Shown one piece after another: positions 24,605-36,932 of a stretch of 64,000 nucleotides of DNA. Location of the stretch: NCBI RefSeq assembly GCF_036320965.1, contig NC_092234.1, forward strand, positions 42,287,532-42,351,531. The letters are read 5' to 3'. The first letter of the stretch is position 1. Every line of letters begins with the position of its first letter. The position numbers and the translations under genes were made by a program. The notes beneath the pieces were generated by a model. That model ran no database searches. It worked only from the letters and a program-made list of their open reading frames with translations, and was not told the origin of the DNA. The stretch is from Panulirus ornatus (lineage: Eukaryota; Arthropoda; Malacostraca; Decapoda; Palinuridae).

Positions 24605-26345
24605 TTGCACCATGCTGAACAGCGAGGTAGACCGCCAGAGGCTCAGCCAACGGGGTAGGGATAAGGCACCTCCTGCATATGACCTTAATATCACAAGCAC
24701 CTGTCCTAAAAATTAGCCATGATCTTCAGGTAGGGTTTTAAGACGCACCTTACCTTACCTGCCTGCCCTACGATCCCCTTCTTGGGGTGGGGGTGTGTTC
24801 GTCCTGCAGCGCACAGGAAGTCGCCCACGTCCACTGTGGTGTTGCGTTGTGTAGGGTAAGCTTAGGACAAAGTAGGGTGTAAGTATTCATCGTCTTCAGC
24901 TGCATCTTGGACGTGAGGTTCTCGTGATATCTTGAACCATTTTTATCTGTAGTAAAATGGATGTGTCCAGAGAGCAGACGAAAAGTGTAACTCGTGTATG
25001 CCTGGTCAGCGTAGTCTCAGATGGGTGTATGACCGGTTCAAGACTGGGCAGGGAGGGAGAATACTGAAGTGTGTGTCTAGTCATTATGCCATGTATCCGT
25101 CGTTACAATGACGTGTTTTAGGGTGACAGGCTTTTCTGAAGCTATACGATGCTGAAGTGCGAAGCAAAGGCAAGCTTTTTATTTATACTTGGCACCGGTA
25201 AGTTTTTCTGATGTTTAATCTGTTCATGGCAACTGTATTGATATTTGCGTTGTTGGGACTGAATGTGATGCCAACTATCACCGGAAATAAGACTTTAATC
25301 ATCAGGTGACTTTCCGCTTACCTTCATCGAAAGTATTTGTGAACTCGAACAATACTGTTAACAGAAACTATTGATTGAATTGCCCATTTCTAAAATGCTT
25401 CGCGTTATCGTATCCCGATCTATTCGATTATCTTTCTTTTTTATCTGCCACACCCCATTCACTTTCCCACATAATTCCCTTGCTAGTGCACCACATGATA
25501 CTACCTCTTACCTATTTTCCTGCCGGCTCTCACGCCAAAGAGGAATGGTGAGTTCTTAGGCGGCGCCTTCTGCCTTTCTCATCCTGTACAGGTAGGGATT
25601 TAAGATATCACTGCTGCCCAGCGCCATATGGCTTCGTTATACAATATCAGGTGCCCCGCTACCTGTCTTTCCCACGTACCCAACACCAAGTGAACTTCTG
25701 GCTCGGCCTCTCTTGCAGGAGAGGAGGGGAAAACTGAGGGATATTCCAACAGTGAAAGAAGCTTCCAGAATTTATACATATAGTAACACTTACTGCAAAC
25801 TTTTATTATCCATTCTAGCTTCCCTCCCCTGATGTTCAAAGAGCTTTACATTCATGAAAAACGATGTAACAGGAGGAAAAGCCATGAGGAGTAACGGCAG
25901 GGGAGAGGCACGACTCGTGAGGGGAGAGGGGAAAATTAAAGCGAAAGGTGGAGGGGAAAAAATGAAGAGGAGGAAGGAGGTGGGGGTGGGGGAAGCCACA
26001 CAAGTCTGGGTAAGGGAAAGGATAAATCATATAGAACTTTGGGGATGAGTAAAACAACAACCTAACCTGTCACACAATATGCTGTTTTTATAGGCAAAAA
26101 AGAAAAAAAAAATGGAGCCGAAGTGAAATGAATACGAGGGAGTGAGCCGAGCAAGAGAAGTGTGGGTGGCATTACCATGGACGGAAGGTGGGTGGGTGGG
26201 GGATGTTAGGGTGGTGGGGTGATGACCTACATAGGGGGATGGGGACCGGGGCGGGACGGAGGGTGATATTAAAGTTGGCGAACGAGAACAAGAACGTCTG
26301 GCAGCGGCGCCACGCCACAGGCCTGCACCACCCTCCCCCACGCAT
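24605..26345. other. No recognisable feature
   Basis: Contains a purine-rich stretch (about 25855-26010), but no conserved coding or mobile sequence recognised. Confidence 0.5.

Positions 26346-26349
<4 letters not shown>

Positions 26350-26378
<29 letters not shown>
26350..26378. repeat. (GT)n microsatellite
   Basis: About 14 GT units. Confidence 0.9.
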
Positions 26379-26381
<3 letters not shown>

Positions 26382-28560
26382 AGTCAATCTCACAGACGAA
26401 GCAATGTGCCTGATGACTGGCCAGTTGGGGGTGTAGTACAGTTCAGACACTCAACCTGACTACTCTCGCCCATATCTGGAGGAGAAATTCACTAGGATCC
26501 GGCAAGGGTTTACCTGTGAACTTGGCCAGCAACACCGAACACCACCATTATGCTAGACATGACCGTGCATGGCGATCACTCATTCACTCAGTAAACATTT
26601 CCAAAGATTTATGTTCACCTCAAACCAATGTGACAGAAATCCTCTCCTCCTCTACTGAGATAATGTCACGCGCTCCGTTACGTTACTCCAAGACATTGCT
26701 GAAATCAACAAATGGTTGAATATAAAAGCCAGATCTTCTGGAAAGACGTGAGCCTCATGTGTCCTCAGATCACGCCGATCGATTCTAAGCTTAACGAAAT
26801 AAAAGACTGACATCTGACACGTGAGTGAGGGCGGGCGTGTGTACCCTGGCGTTGCCGCGGCTCAGGCCACAGACACTGATGAGGGCGTGTGGTCACTGCC
26901 GTGGTCCTGGGACCTACTACTCTAGCCCACAGACCATCAGGCAGACAGCCAGCCTCAGACCCTGCCCTGGTCCACGGACCCTGCTCACCATCCCTCATTC
27001 AAAGGTTCCAACGTTGTTTATCGTTCAAGATAACCTATCCTTATCTACCAGCATGCGTTGCTGGTATCAGAAATACACACTTTCATCACTCGGTCAATAA
27101 TAAACGGAAGAGAGAGAGAGAAGCCGTCTGGCTCTTAGAAGCCCAACTTTTCACACTCCGTCACCAAATACATATAACTTTCAATTACCTGAGCTGCGGT
27201 AATAGAAAAGGTATTTCTCATGAACGAACGCGAGATAAAATCATGACACTACGTCTCCGTATTTTGACTAGGCTTATCATCGACTTACGCTTTAAATCTA
27301 CCTCGCAGTCCAGCTTTAGAATAAAGCTTTCCCATTTTAAAGCTTTTTCTCTCTCCTATGGAGAATTTCCTAGCATTGGTCACTTCTTTTTACCCGCTAT
27401 TGTTTCCAAATAACTGAAAACGTACTTTCTTGCTAGGTTATGAGGTAAAATATTTTGGCACTACGATATTGAATATTATGAATCTCCGTGGAGTACTGGT
27501 TACTGTTCCTGGCCGTGGTGCACTCACACCCAGGGTCGAGCACATTTGCCTGCAACGCTCGGTACACAATCGACCCAGCTGTTCATTCACCTCTGGGAGC
27601 CATTGGATCGATGAAATGCGTACCTGGCTCCGGCTAGCTTGAAAAAATTATATGAAATGTTTGAACGTTAAAATAATATAAAAAGTATATTGTGGATGTT
27701 CCAAGATAGCAGGTTATCGCTGCGTATATGACGTCATTTCCGATTTTTAGAAATATTCAATTAGTAATGAAACGACGTTTTCTTTTAACGCTTCTTTTCT
27801 GACAACTTTAAGTTCTTTACCTGCGTATGAATTCTGTTAAACTTTAAGCTATTCAGCGCGCGTGAAAACGTTCGTTTACGAAAAACAACAACCTCTGGCA
27901 ATCTTCAAATATCCAATTCCTCATATATTCCTCAAGTATGAAACACGTATTAATACAGAGGAGGAATTACGACACCACTTTATTATATCTGTCGAAACAA
28001 GCAGAGTTCTCACGGGGCCTCGGAACCCCCTGAGAGAGTCGGTGATTACGTATCCTAGCAAAGACGGTCCGTGGGGTAGAAATGGCAGCGGTATCACTCA
28101 CCCCTGGCGAGACAAGGCTACCTTCCTAGCCCTGGGGGTTTGGTGGGGAGAGGTTAGCACACAGTGGCGTACCTGCCCAGTCTCCACTAACACCTACGGC
28201 TTCACCCTTCCCTCCCTCCTATGCCTCTCCTTGCTTAACAATGGCACTGTCTGTGCCCGTGGCTATCACAGTGTATGTTGCTATGCAGTTTACAATAATT
28301 TCCCAGCAGTGAAGGCCACCAACGCGCGTGCTCTGCTACATGATGTGGTGCTGTAGCCAAGGCTTACGGCATATTACAACGTAACGTCAGTTTATATCGA
28401 AATTACGCACAATCACAGAAAACGCGAATCATCCTTCACTACAACTTTTTAACACAAAATAGATTTCATTAAATATGCACAGCTCATTCAGAGACTGCAA
28501 ATGTATGAATGAGCAAACCTCCAATTGGATGTAAGATATATCTGCGTTCGTCAAGATTTG
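26379..28560. other. No confident feature; one 164-codon open frame
   Basis: A plus-strand frame at 27862-28356 is open for 164 codons, but composition is uneven, no domain is recognised and no splice pattern supports it. It is most likely chance or part of an unknown repeat. Confidence 0.3.
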
Positions 28561-28569
28561 AATTTAGCT

Positions 28570-29095
28570 CAATACGTTACGAGGTTCACTTACTCTCACC
28601 ACTCTTTTCACCCCAACATTCTTCTTTTCTAAAAACCTCTACAAATCTTCACCTTCGCCTCCACAAGATAATGATCAGACATCCCTCCAGTTGCCCCTCT
28701 CACCACATTAACATCCAAAAGTCTCGTCTTTCACCCGCCTCTCAATTAACACGTAATCCAATAACGCTCTCTGGCCATCTCTCCTACTTACATTGGTATA
28801 TTTGTGTATATCTCTTTTTAAACAGGTATTCCCAATCACCAGTCCTTTTTCAGCACACAAATGTACTAGCTCTTCACCATTTCCATTTACAACTCTGAGT
28901 ATCCCATGTACACCAATTATACGTGAGTAAGTGAGCTTGGAAAGGAGACTTGTGTGAGGAAGTACCAGGAGAGATTGAGTGCATAATGGAAAAAGGTGAG
29001 AGCAAATGGCGTAAGGGGAGTGGGGGAGAAATGGGATGTATTTAGGAAGCAGTGATGGCTTGCGCAAAAGATGCTTGTGGCATGATTATAATCTC
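28570..29095 (+). mobile_element. RTE-like LINE copy K, endonuclease fragment with inversion
   Basis: The minus strand of 28570-28920 encodes the C-terminal part of an APE-type endonuclease: NGNGEELVHLCAEKGLVIGN, then a KRDIHKYT segment, DGQRALLDYVLIERR and, after a stop, SDHYLVEG-like sequence. From about 28922 the plus strand carries the linker that normally follows the endonuclease (ELGKETCVRKYQERL...KDACGM). The endonuclease part is therefore inverted relative to the rest. The element then ends abruptly near 29095. Confidence 0.7.
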
Positions 29096-29111
29096 AATGA
29101 GTTCCGATTTC

Positions 29112-29183
29112 AGTAACCAGGATTCGAACTGTGAAAGCGTCACGGGGTCAGGAACGGCTGGTTAAATGTTCTCACCACTTCAG
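29112..29183 (-). mobile_element. Possible tRNA-derived SINE head (weak)
   Basis: On the minus strand a B-box-like AGTTCGAATCC follows an A-box-like GTGGTGAGAAC at roughly tRNA spacing. No folded tRNA is apparent and no tail is identified. Confidence 0.25.
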
Positions 29184-29357
29184 GAGCAATGGACGGCCAC
29201 GGTCACACAATAAAGATACTATTTTAGAATTGTACAATAATTTTCAGCCTCGTTTACAAGTGCATTCTCAAAGTTCTACGCACACGGAGGAGAAGCCTGT
29301 GGTAAATGGATGTCTAACACGTAATGACAGAAAGAAACGTTTCCATGAATTTAATTA

Positions 29358-29562
29358 CCCTGCGTGTCGTAGAAGGCGACTAAAAGGGAAGGGAGCGGGG
29401 GGCTGGAAATCCTCCCCTCTCTTTTTTTTTTTTTTTTCCCAAAGGAAGGAACAGAGAAGGGGGCTGGATGAAGATGTTTCCTCAGAGGCCCAGTCCTTTG
29501 TTCTTAACGCTACCTCGCTGACGCGGGAAATGGCGAATAGTATGAAAGAAAGAAATATATAC
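29358..29562 (+). mobile_element. SINE copy S2, 5' truncated
   Basis: Begins at CCCTGCGTGTCGTAGAAGGC and keeps the rest of the SINE: T-run at about 29421, GGAACAGAGAAGGGGGCTGG, and 3' end CGCTACCTCGCTGACGCGGG, AAATGGCGAATAGTATG, AAAGAAAG. It joins directly to LINE copy D, which has the same orientation. Confidence 0.85.
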
Positions 29563-29564
29563 AT

Positions 29565-30401
29565 ATGGAAAGAGGGGCAAGTATGAAGTCTGTTGGGGAT
29601 GAGAGAGCTTGGGAAGTGAGTCAGTTGTTTTTCGCTGATGATACAGCGCTGGTGGCTGATTCATGTGAGAAACTGCAGAAGCTGGTGACTGAGTTTGGTA
29701 AAGTGTGTGGAAGAAGAAAGTTAAGAGTAAATGTGAATAAGAGCAAGGTTATTAGGTACAGTAGGGTTGAGGGTCAAGTCAATTGGGAGGTGAGTTTGAA
29801 TGGAGAAAAACTGGAGGAAGTGAAGTGTTTTAGATATCTGGGAGTGGATCTGGCAGCGGATGGAACCATGGAAGCGGAAGTGGATCATAGGGTGGGGGAG
29901 GGGGCGAAAATTCTGGGGGCCTTGAAGAATGTGTGGAAGTCGAGAACATTATCTCGGAAAGTAAAAATGGGTATGTTTGAAGGAATAGTGGTTCCAACAA
30001 TGTTGTATGGTTGCGAGGCGTGGGCTATGGATAGAGTTGTGCGCAGGATGATGGATGTGCTGGAAATGAGATGTTTGAGGACAATGTGTGGTGTGAGGTG
30101 GTTTGATCGAGTGAGTAACGTAAGGGTAAGAGAGATGTGTGGAAATAAAAAGAGCGTGGTTGAGAGAGCAGAAGAGGGTGTTTTGAAGTGGTTTGGGCAC
30201 ATGGAGAGAATGAGTGAGGAAAGATTGACCAAGAGGATATATGTGTCGAAGGTGGAGGGAACGAGGAGAAGAGGGAGACCAAATTGGAGGTGGAAAGATG
30301 GAGTGAAAAAGATTTTGTGTGATCGGGGCCTGAACATGCAGGAGGGTGAAAGGAGGGCAAGGAATAGAGTGAATTGGAACGATGTGGTATACCGGGGTTG
30401 A
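29565..30401 (+). CDS. LINE copy D: C-terminal part of reverse transcriptase (truncated ORF)
   Basis: 278 codons, open from a chance ATG at the truncation point. It contains QLFFADDTALVADS (catalytic FADD), VNVNKSKVI, the YLGVDL thumb-side motif, the C-terminal region with MLYGCEAWAMDR and MCGVRWFDRVSNVR, and RRRGRPNWRWKDGVKK. The fingers and the first catalytic Asp motif (AFMDLEKAYD) are missing, so it cannot be active. No promoter is evident. Confidence 0.75.
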   Translation: MERGASMKSVGDERAWEVSQLFFADDTALVADSCEKLQKLVTEFGKVCGRRKLRVNVNKSKVIRYSRVEGQVNWEVSLNGEKLEEVKCFRYLGVDLAADGTMEAEVDHRVGEGAKILGALKNVWKSRTLSRKVKMGMFEGIVVPTMLYGCEAWAMDRVVRRMMDVLEMRCLRTMCGVRWFDRVSNVRVREMCGNKKSVVERAEEGVLKWFGHMERMSEERLTKRIYVSKVEGTRRRGRPNWRWKDGVKKILCDRGLNMQEGERRARNRVNWNDVVYRG

Positions 30402-30603
30402 CGTGCTGTCAGTGGATTGAATCAAGGCATGTGAAGCGTCTGGGGTAAACCATGGAAAGCTGTGTAGGTATGTATATTTGCGTGTGTGGACGTATGTATA
30501 TACATGTGTATGGGGGGGGTTGGGCCATTTCTTTCGTCTGTTTCCTTGCGCTACCTCGCAAACGCGGGAGACAGCGACAAAGTATAATAATAATATAATA
30601 ATA

Positions 30604-30605
<2 letters not shown>
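29566..30605 (+). mobile_element. RTE-like LINE copy D, 5' truncated
   Basis: Starts within the reverse transcriptase at ERGASMKSVGDERAWEVS and continues without break to the stop at 30401, followed by a 3' UTR of about 190 bp and the tail GCTACCTCGCAAACGCGGGA...AAAGTAT plus (AATA)n. Very similar to copies B, C and G. Confidence 0.92.

Positions 30606-30606
<1 letters not shown>

Positions 30607-30670
<64 letters not shown>
30607..30670. repeat. (TA)n microsatellite
   Basis: About 32 TA units continuing the 3' tail of LINE copy D. Confidence 0.95.
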
Positions 30671-30672
<2 letters not shown>

Positions 30673-31009
30673 CAATCACTCAATATAAAAGATTTTTATG
30701 TGTTTTTTCATCACAATTCCTCGTCATATGTAAGTTATATTTTTCGTATATTATCTTCTCAACATAATTGTACATTTTAGCTGCCCTGATGACGGGGCGG
30801 TGTATTTACTCCAAAACCTTGTCATAGAGAAAAAAAAAAAAACAATGTGCCATACGTACCACAGTGAGTGGATGTAATGTCGTCCGTGAATTATTTTTGA
30901 AAAAAAGGTGTTCATTATGTGATGATGTGGACGGTTTGAGCTGAGCCCAGCAGGTGCTAGATCTCAGGCTTAGCAAAACATCAGACAAGAAATAAAGGTG
31001 TCCCTAATA

Positions 31010-31245
31010 CCCCTGATAGTCCCTGATACCCATGGTATTCCCTGATACCCTGATAGTCCCTGATACCCCTGGTATTCCCTGATACCCCTGGTATTCCCTG
31101 ATAACCCTGATAGTCCCTGATACCCCTGGTATTCCCTGATACCCTTGGTATTCCCTGATAACCCTGACAGTCCCTGATACCCCTGGTATTCCCTGATAAC
31201 CCTGATAGTCCCTGATATCCCTCGTATTCCCTGATACCACTGTTA
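31010..31245. repeat. 19-bp minisatellite, about 12 copies
   Basis: Two monomer types alternate irregularly: CCCTGATACCCCTGGTATT and CCCTGATAACCCTGATAGT. Confidence 0.9.
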
Positions 31246-31373
31246 GTTTTCTTCATAACACGTAAGCATCCGCTTACCAGCCGAAACCAGAGTATTCATA
31301 TGTTGCCGCAATTAATATCAATTCAATAATTGTATTCATAATGACCCAGGCCCAATTTCTACGAATAATGTTA

Positions 31374-31607
31374 TCCCTGGGGATAGGGGAGAAAGAATAC
31401 TTCCCACGTATTCCCTGCGTGTCGTAAAAGGCGACTAAAAGGGGAGGGAGCAGGGGTCTGGAAATCTTCCCTTCAGTTTTTTAATTTTCCAAACGAAAGA
31501 ACAGAGAAGGGGTCCAAGTGAGGACACTCCCTCTAAGGCTCAGTCCCCTGTTCCCTGTTCTTGATGCTACCTCGCTAACGCGGGAAATGGCGAAAAGTAT
31601 GAAATAA
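31374..31607 (+). mobile_element. SINE copy S3
   Basis: Near full-length: TCCCTGGGGATAGGGGAGAA head, CCCTGCGTGTCGTAAAAGGC, short T-run, GAACAGAGAAGGGGTCCAAG, and 3' end GCTACCTCGCTAACGCGGGA, AATGGCGAAAAGTATG. The run CCCTGTTCCCTGTTC near the 3' end is a small internal duplication. Confidence 0.87.
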
Positions 31608-31740
31608 ACTTGCCGGGGACACCGGCACTAATCAATCAATGTATGAAAACAAAAATCATAATTATTGATTCCATCTCCTGCCTTAACGTCATAAACAAAC
31701 AAAATACGGCTTCTTTTGTACACACAACTACAATACTTTT

Positions 31741-31906
31741 TATCGTTATTATTATCATTATTATCATTATTATCATAATCATCATTATCATTATTATTAT
31801 TATTATCATTGTCATGATTATTATTATTATTACTATTATTATTATTATTATCATTATTATTATTATTATTATTATTATATTAATATCATTATTACTATTA
31901 TTATTT
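31741..31906. repeat. (ATT/ATC)n microsatellite
   Basis: About 165 bp of ATT repeats with ATC and TGTC interruptions. Confidence 0.93.
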
Positions 31907-32254
31907 ACTCTCCTTGTCGTATACGTGAAGCGGAGCACCACTGCACATCGTAGAGCACAATAATAATTTTTCTCAGTATGCGTAAAAGACATGGAGTTCC
32001 CATGAATTCGTGTGTCACTCCTGGCCTTGATATCTGTGGCCCAGGCAGTAACACAACCAGATCAAACTGACTTAACCTGACGCTTTACTCCTGGCGCCAG
32101 GATTGGACGGCCAGCCGCGGGTTCTCTGCCCCACACTCCCGCACTGCACCAAACTATATATACCGTGTAGAGGAAGGACTGCTCATACCAAGGCAACAGC
32201 GATACACACTAGTTTACCCATCACGTCTTTAGGGCGAAGCAATTCACAGGACTG

Positions 32255-32260
<6 letters not shown>

Positions 32261-32326
<66 letters not shown>
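32261..32326. repeat. (TA)n microsatellite
   Basis: About 33 TA units adjoining the 3' end of LINE copy E. Confidence 0.95.
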
Positions 32327-32330
<4 letters not shown>

Positions 32331-34130
32331 CTTGTTCGCCGATTCGCTCAAATCCATCATGTGTAATGCAGCGAAACCACAGGTCCCTATCCACTTCCAG
32401 GCCCCACAGTCCTTTCCATGGCTTACCCGGACGCTGCACATGCCCTGGTTCAGTCCACTGACCACGTCAACTCCAGTATACCACATCATTCCAATTCACT
32501 CAATCCCGTGCACGCCTTTCACCTTCCTGCATGTTCAGGCGCCGATCGCTCAAAATCTTTTTCACGCCATCCTCCATTTCCAGTTTAGTCTCCCTGTACT
32601 CTTTGTTCCTTCTACTTTTAACACATATATCCTCTTTGTCAACCTTTCCTCACTCATTCTCTTCATATATCCCAAGCATTTCAGTATATCCTTTTCACCT
32701 CAGTCAACTACACTCTTTTTATTACCACACATCACTCCTACTCTTTCATTGCTTACTCGATCAAACAACCTCACAGTACATACTGTCATCAAACACTTCG
32801 TTCCAACACATCCACCCTCCTCCGCACAGCCATATCTATATCCCATGCCTAGCACCCATAAAACATTATTGGGACAACTATTCCTTCAAACATACCCATT
32901 TTTGCCCTCCCAGGAGACGACCTCTCTTTCCTCAAATTCTTCAATGCTCCAGAACCTTTGCCCCTCCCCACCCCATGGCTCACTTCTGCTTCCATGGTTC
33001 CATTTGCCATCACGTCCACTCTTCCACGTATCTAAAACACTTCATGTCCTCCAATTATTTTACATTCAAACTCACACCCCAACTAACATGTCCCTCTACA
33101 CTGCTAAATCTAACAAATCAATAAACTTGTTTTCATTCACAATTACTCTCACCTTCCTCCTTTTCACACTCTCTTCCAAACTCAGTCACCAGCTTCGGCA
33201 GTTTCTCACTCGAATCTGCCAACAATAATGTACCATCAGCATACAACAAATGATTTACTTCTCAGGTCCTCTCACTCCCTACAGACTGCATACTTGCCCC
33301 TCCCTCCATGACTCTCGCAATTACCTCCCTCACCACCCCATCCATGAACAAATTAAACGATAGAGACATCACATTCCCCTGCCGTAGACCAAAGATCGCT
33401 TGGAACCATTATTCTGCTCTTTTTCTACTCGAACATATTCCTTACACCCACACCATATATTCTTAACATTTCCCACAAGGAATCTCTTGCAACTTTATCA
33501 AATGTTTTCTCCAGATCCATAAACGCCACAAACAAATCCATCTGTTTCTCTAAGTACTTCTCACACATTCTTTAAAGCAAACACCCTCTCAGTCACCATT
33601 CTCCTATACAACTTATCAGGTAAGTGCACTCAACAAACTTATATGTCTGTAGTTTGAACACTGACCTTCAAAACCTCTTGCCTTTATGCAGTGGTACTAT
33701 AAATGTATTCCGCCAACCCTTAGGCATCTCAGCATGGTCCATACATACAATGAAGATCCTAACTAACCAATCAACAAAACAACCGCCATCTTTCTCATGA
33801 AATTCAAATGCGATACCATCCTTTAAGCCGCCTTGCCATATTTCATCTAATATAAGGCTTTCAGTACCTCGACTCTCTTCACCAAACGCAGTACATCACT
33901 CACACTGACTTTGCATCACCCCGACCTAAATACCCTACAACTACCACTCTATCATTAAACGCATTCAACACTCCTTCAAAATACTCACTCCATCTCCTCA
34001 CTTCATCATTACTTGTAACCACCGACCCCTTTCCCTCTTTCACCGACGCTCCCATTTGTTCTCTTGTTCCTCGCTCTCTATTAACCTCCTTCCAAAAGGA
34101 ACTTCCTCTTAACCTCCTGCTGCATTCTCT
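32327..34130 (-). mobile_element. RTE-like LINE copy E, old and decayed
   Basis: A minus-strand copy covering the older type of 3' UTR (32330-32470), the C-terminal region, FADD region (near 33230), the NLFMDGVVREV region (near 33340), the KAYDRVDRDAL region (about 33500), a region near 33890 that corresponds to the start of the RT domain, and upstream linker sequence to about 34125. Numerous frameshifts and stops are present. Together with copy A it is one of the few copies reaching 5' of the RT. Confidence 0.85.
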
Positions 34131-34820
34131 TATATATAAAAAAAACTTGACTTTTAAACTAGTGTATACTGTGCGACACTACAGACCAGCCCACTAGACT
34201 GGTGTGTACAGTGTGAAACCATAAAATATACTTGTCATCTTTTCATATTCGAGTGAGAAGAGGAAAGTATGACTCGCCTGTGTGGGACTAACGAGCTGGG
34301 TGTCCGAAAAGAGAACTGGCTGGCGCCTTCGTTGAGTTGGACGGACCGCAGGCGCACTGGACGTCTCCTCTTCAGGAGTCTGGCGCCTCTTGGCTTGACA
34401 GACCACCTGGTTCCACCCAGGTCTCCCCACGAAGACGAAGGAGCGGCGCCGAGGGGTCGTCTACACCGTAAGGAGTGTGGCGCCTATGTGTCTGGCCAGC
34501 CTTGGGAACAACGTCTACGGCTCATGATCATCCAACTGAACCCAAATCCGTGTCCAGGGATCTGTCCAGTTCTGACCAGATTCCTCCGCCAATGAATACA
34601 TACGAAAGTGGAATTTTCCTCGACTTGACCCTCAACATAAAGCCAGCGGCCCAAGTGCCGCTCTGAGAGTAAGGTCTCAGCTCGCCAAAATCGATCTTAT
34701 ATCTGCCGAATTCCTCGAACTGCAGCAGAGGCGCGCATGTCTTAAGCAGTGGCCGGGGGTTGGGGGCGGCAGAAGCAGACCCGACCGCTTGACCGATATA
34801 TTCTGTCTCTCTAACTAAAC
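34131..34820. other. No recognisable feature
   Basis: Moderately GC-rich; a 108-codon plus-strand frame (34269-34595) and an antisense frame overlap, but neither resembles a known protein. Confidence 0.4.

Positions 34821-34822
<2 letters not shown>

Positions 34823-34888
<66 letters not shown>
34823..34888. repeat. (GA)n microsatellite
   Basis: About 33 GA units. Confidence 0.95.
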
Positions 34889-34890
<2 letters not shown>

Positions 34891-36280
34891 ATTCTATTCA
34901 TTCGTCTCTTTCCCTTAGGGGGATTAATACGAAATGTGAATATCAATGGTGGGTATGAACATTAAGAAACACAAGGCCAATTCCCTGGTTGCCGCTGTGT
35001 TTACTGATCAATACGAGCGCATCCCTACCCTTCCTAGAACTACGACTGGTCTGTGACCTCCAATCAATCAAGTTCCGCCCTCAGCAATGTGACAGAAAAT
35101 GTCTACTTAGCAAATTGAAGAAGAAGAAGAACCGCCCTCCCCCCCAAACAAACACACGGCACGACTTTTGTTCAAATTTGACGTCATGAATGACAACAAT
35201 CCAGTCGATCAATACGTGTGAGCGAGACTGGTTGTATACTGTGTGATATCCACGGTGACTCAGCAGTCAGGCCTGGATACATCAGGTTAGATCTGGATCG
35301 TCGCTGGACGCCTCCATGCACACCTACCACACCTGAAGGACGAGGGAAAAAAAAAAAAAAGAAAAAAAAACTGGCCTGATCTCACCTGGTCTGGCAGCTC
35401 TAGCCTAACTATGCAATATTATTTTTTCCAGTAACCTACCCGTAGACAGTTTTCCTAAAGTGACTACGAACAATAAAAAGCCTAATTAAATAAATGCCCA
35501 TAAAAAAATATCATGCCCAGTGACGTCAAGGAAGACTAAGATTCGTGAGGGTCACCAACTCATGAGTCAACCATAACATTCTTCATAATGTAAGAGGTTT
35601 CCTACCCACTCAGTCTCTGGTTTCTACAATAGACACACGTTGCATGGATACCGTAATCCTTGTTCAATCAAACGTACGACACAACGGATAACATGCATCA
35701 TACCCACGTCGATAGTGTAGGGTGGATATAATAATACAAAGGTGTGGTCTGGAATGAGGGGGGGTTGGGTTAGGTGCTAGGATCAGGTCGGATGTCGGAC
35801 AAGCTCCAGGAGACGTGGTATGGGAAAGCTTATTATACTCGTCTTGTTACACTTCCTGATCCACACCAGTTCACCACCATGAACTTCAAATCCTTTTCGC
35901 CTTGAACGTCACAATGATGTAACAGCATGTGACTTCCAGCATACAGAAGATGGCGTATTCAAATAAAAAAAATATATATGGGTAAAGCTAAAGAAGTCAG
36001 TGTTTAGATCTAAATGCACATCTCACTCTACTTTATATAAAGACGCATTAAGGCCATTCAAAGTCTGAGGTAAAGGACTGAGTTTCACGATGGGCCGAAA
36101 TAAACGTGAATAATGGCCTAAAAATTATTGTGTAACTTCTGGGTACCGTTCAATCATTACAAGATACAACATGTCTTGACAAACTTATCATCGGCACTGT
36201 ACGAAAAGCCACATTAATGTCAAAGTTCATAAACATCGATTGAAGTATGGTTAGCAACGAGTGAAATATGGTTAGGAGCG
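34889..36280. other. No recognisable feature
   Basis: AT-rich sequence with short A-runs; nothing recognised. Confidence 0.5.
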
Positions 36281-36282
36281 GC

Positions 36283-36288
36283 CCTTCT

Positions 36289-36328
<40 letters not shown>
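36283..36328. repeat. (GT)n microsatellite
   Basis: About 22 GT units with one GTTT interruption. Confidence 0.93.
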
Positions 36329-36330
<2 letters not shown>

Positions 36331-36689
36331 CCTACGACTGTACGAAACAGCGGGTGAAAATATATATGGTTTGGGTTTTTGGACCTCTTACCCCATATGA
36401 CCCTCAAAAACACCAAAATGATAAAAAAAAAAAAAAAAAAATTGTCAGGACGTGCTCAATCATCTCCCAACAAGGTGAAGGCGCCAAACCTTGATGGTTG
36501 GGAAGAAGATACAGCGTGAGCAACACGTCCACCTCCTCCCTCCTCCACCATACGGAGCAAAACGTAAATAGGTCCTGATGTAACTAGAGAGGTGGGAACT
36601 TCCCCCAGCCGTCAACACATGCCCGCCCCGGTCACCGCTCCTCAGGAAACTTAACTTTAGCGTGTGCGATTACAAGTTGTTGTGTTAAG

Positions 36690-36691
<2 letters not shown>

Positions 36692-36769
<78 letters not shown>
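36692..36769. repeat. (GA)n microsatellite
   Basis: About 39 GA units. Confidence 0.95.
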
Positions 36770-36772
<3 letters not shown>

Positions 36773-36880
36773 AAAACACTTCTCTAGTGTTGCCCCGTCT
36801 CTCAACACTATATATCGGTACCATGTGTTTACTCCTATAAGCGTGTTATATATACACACACACTACGCTCTCCATGCCAA

Positions 36881-36883
36881 GTG

Positions 36884-36928
<45 letters not shown>
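36881..36928. repeat. (GT)n microsatellite
   Basis: About 23 GT units with one interruption. Confidence 0.93.
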
Positions 36929-36932
<4 letters not shown>

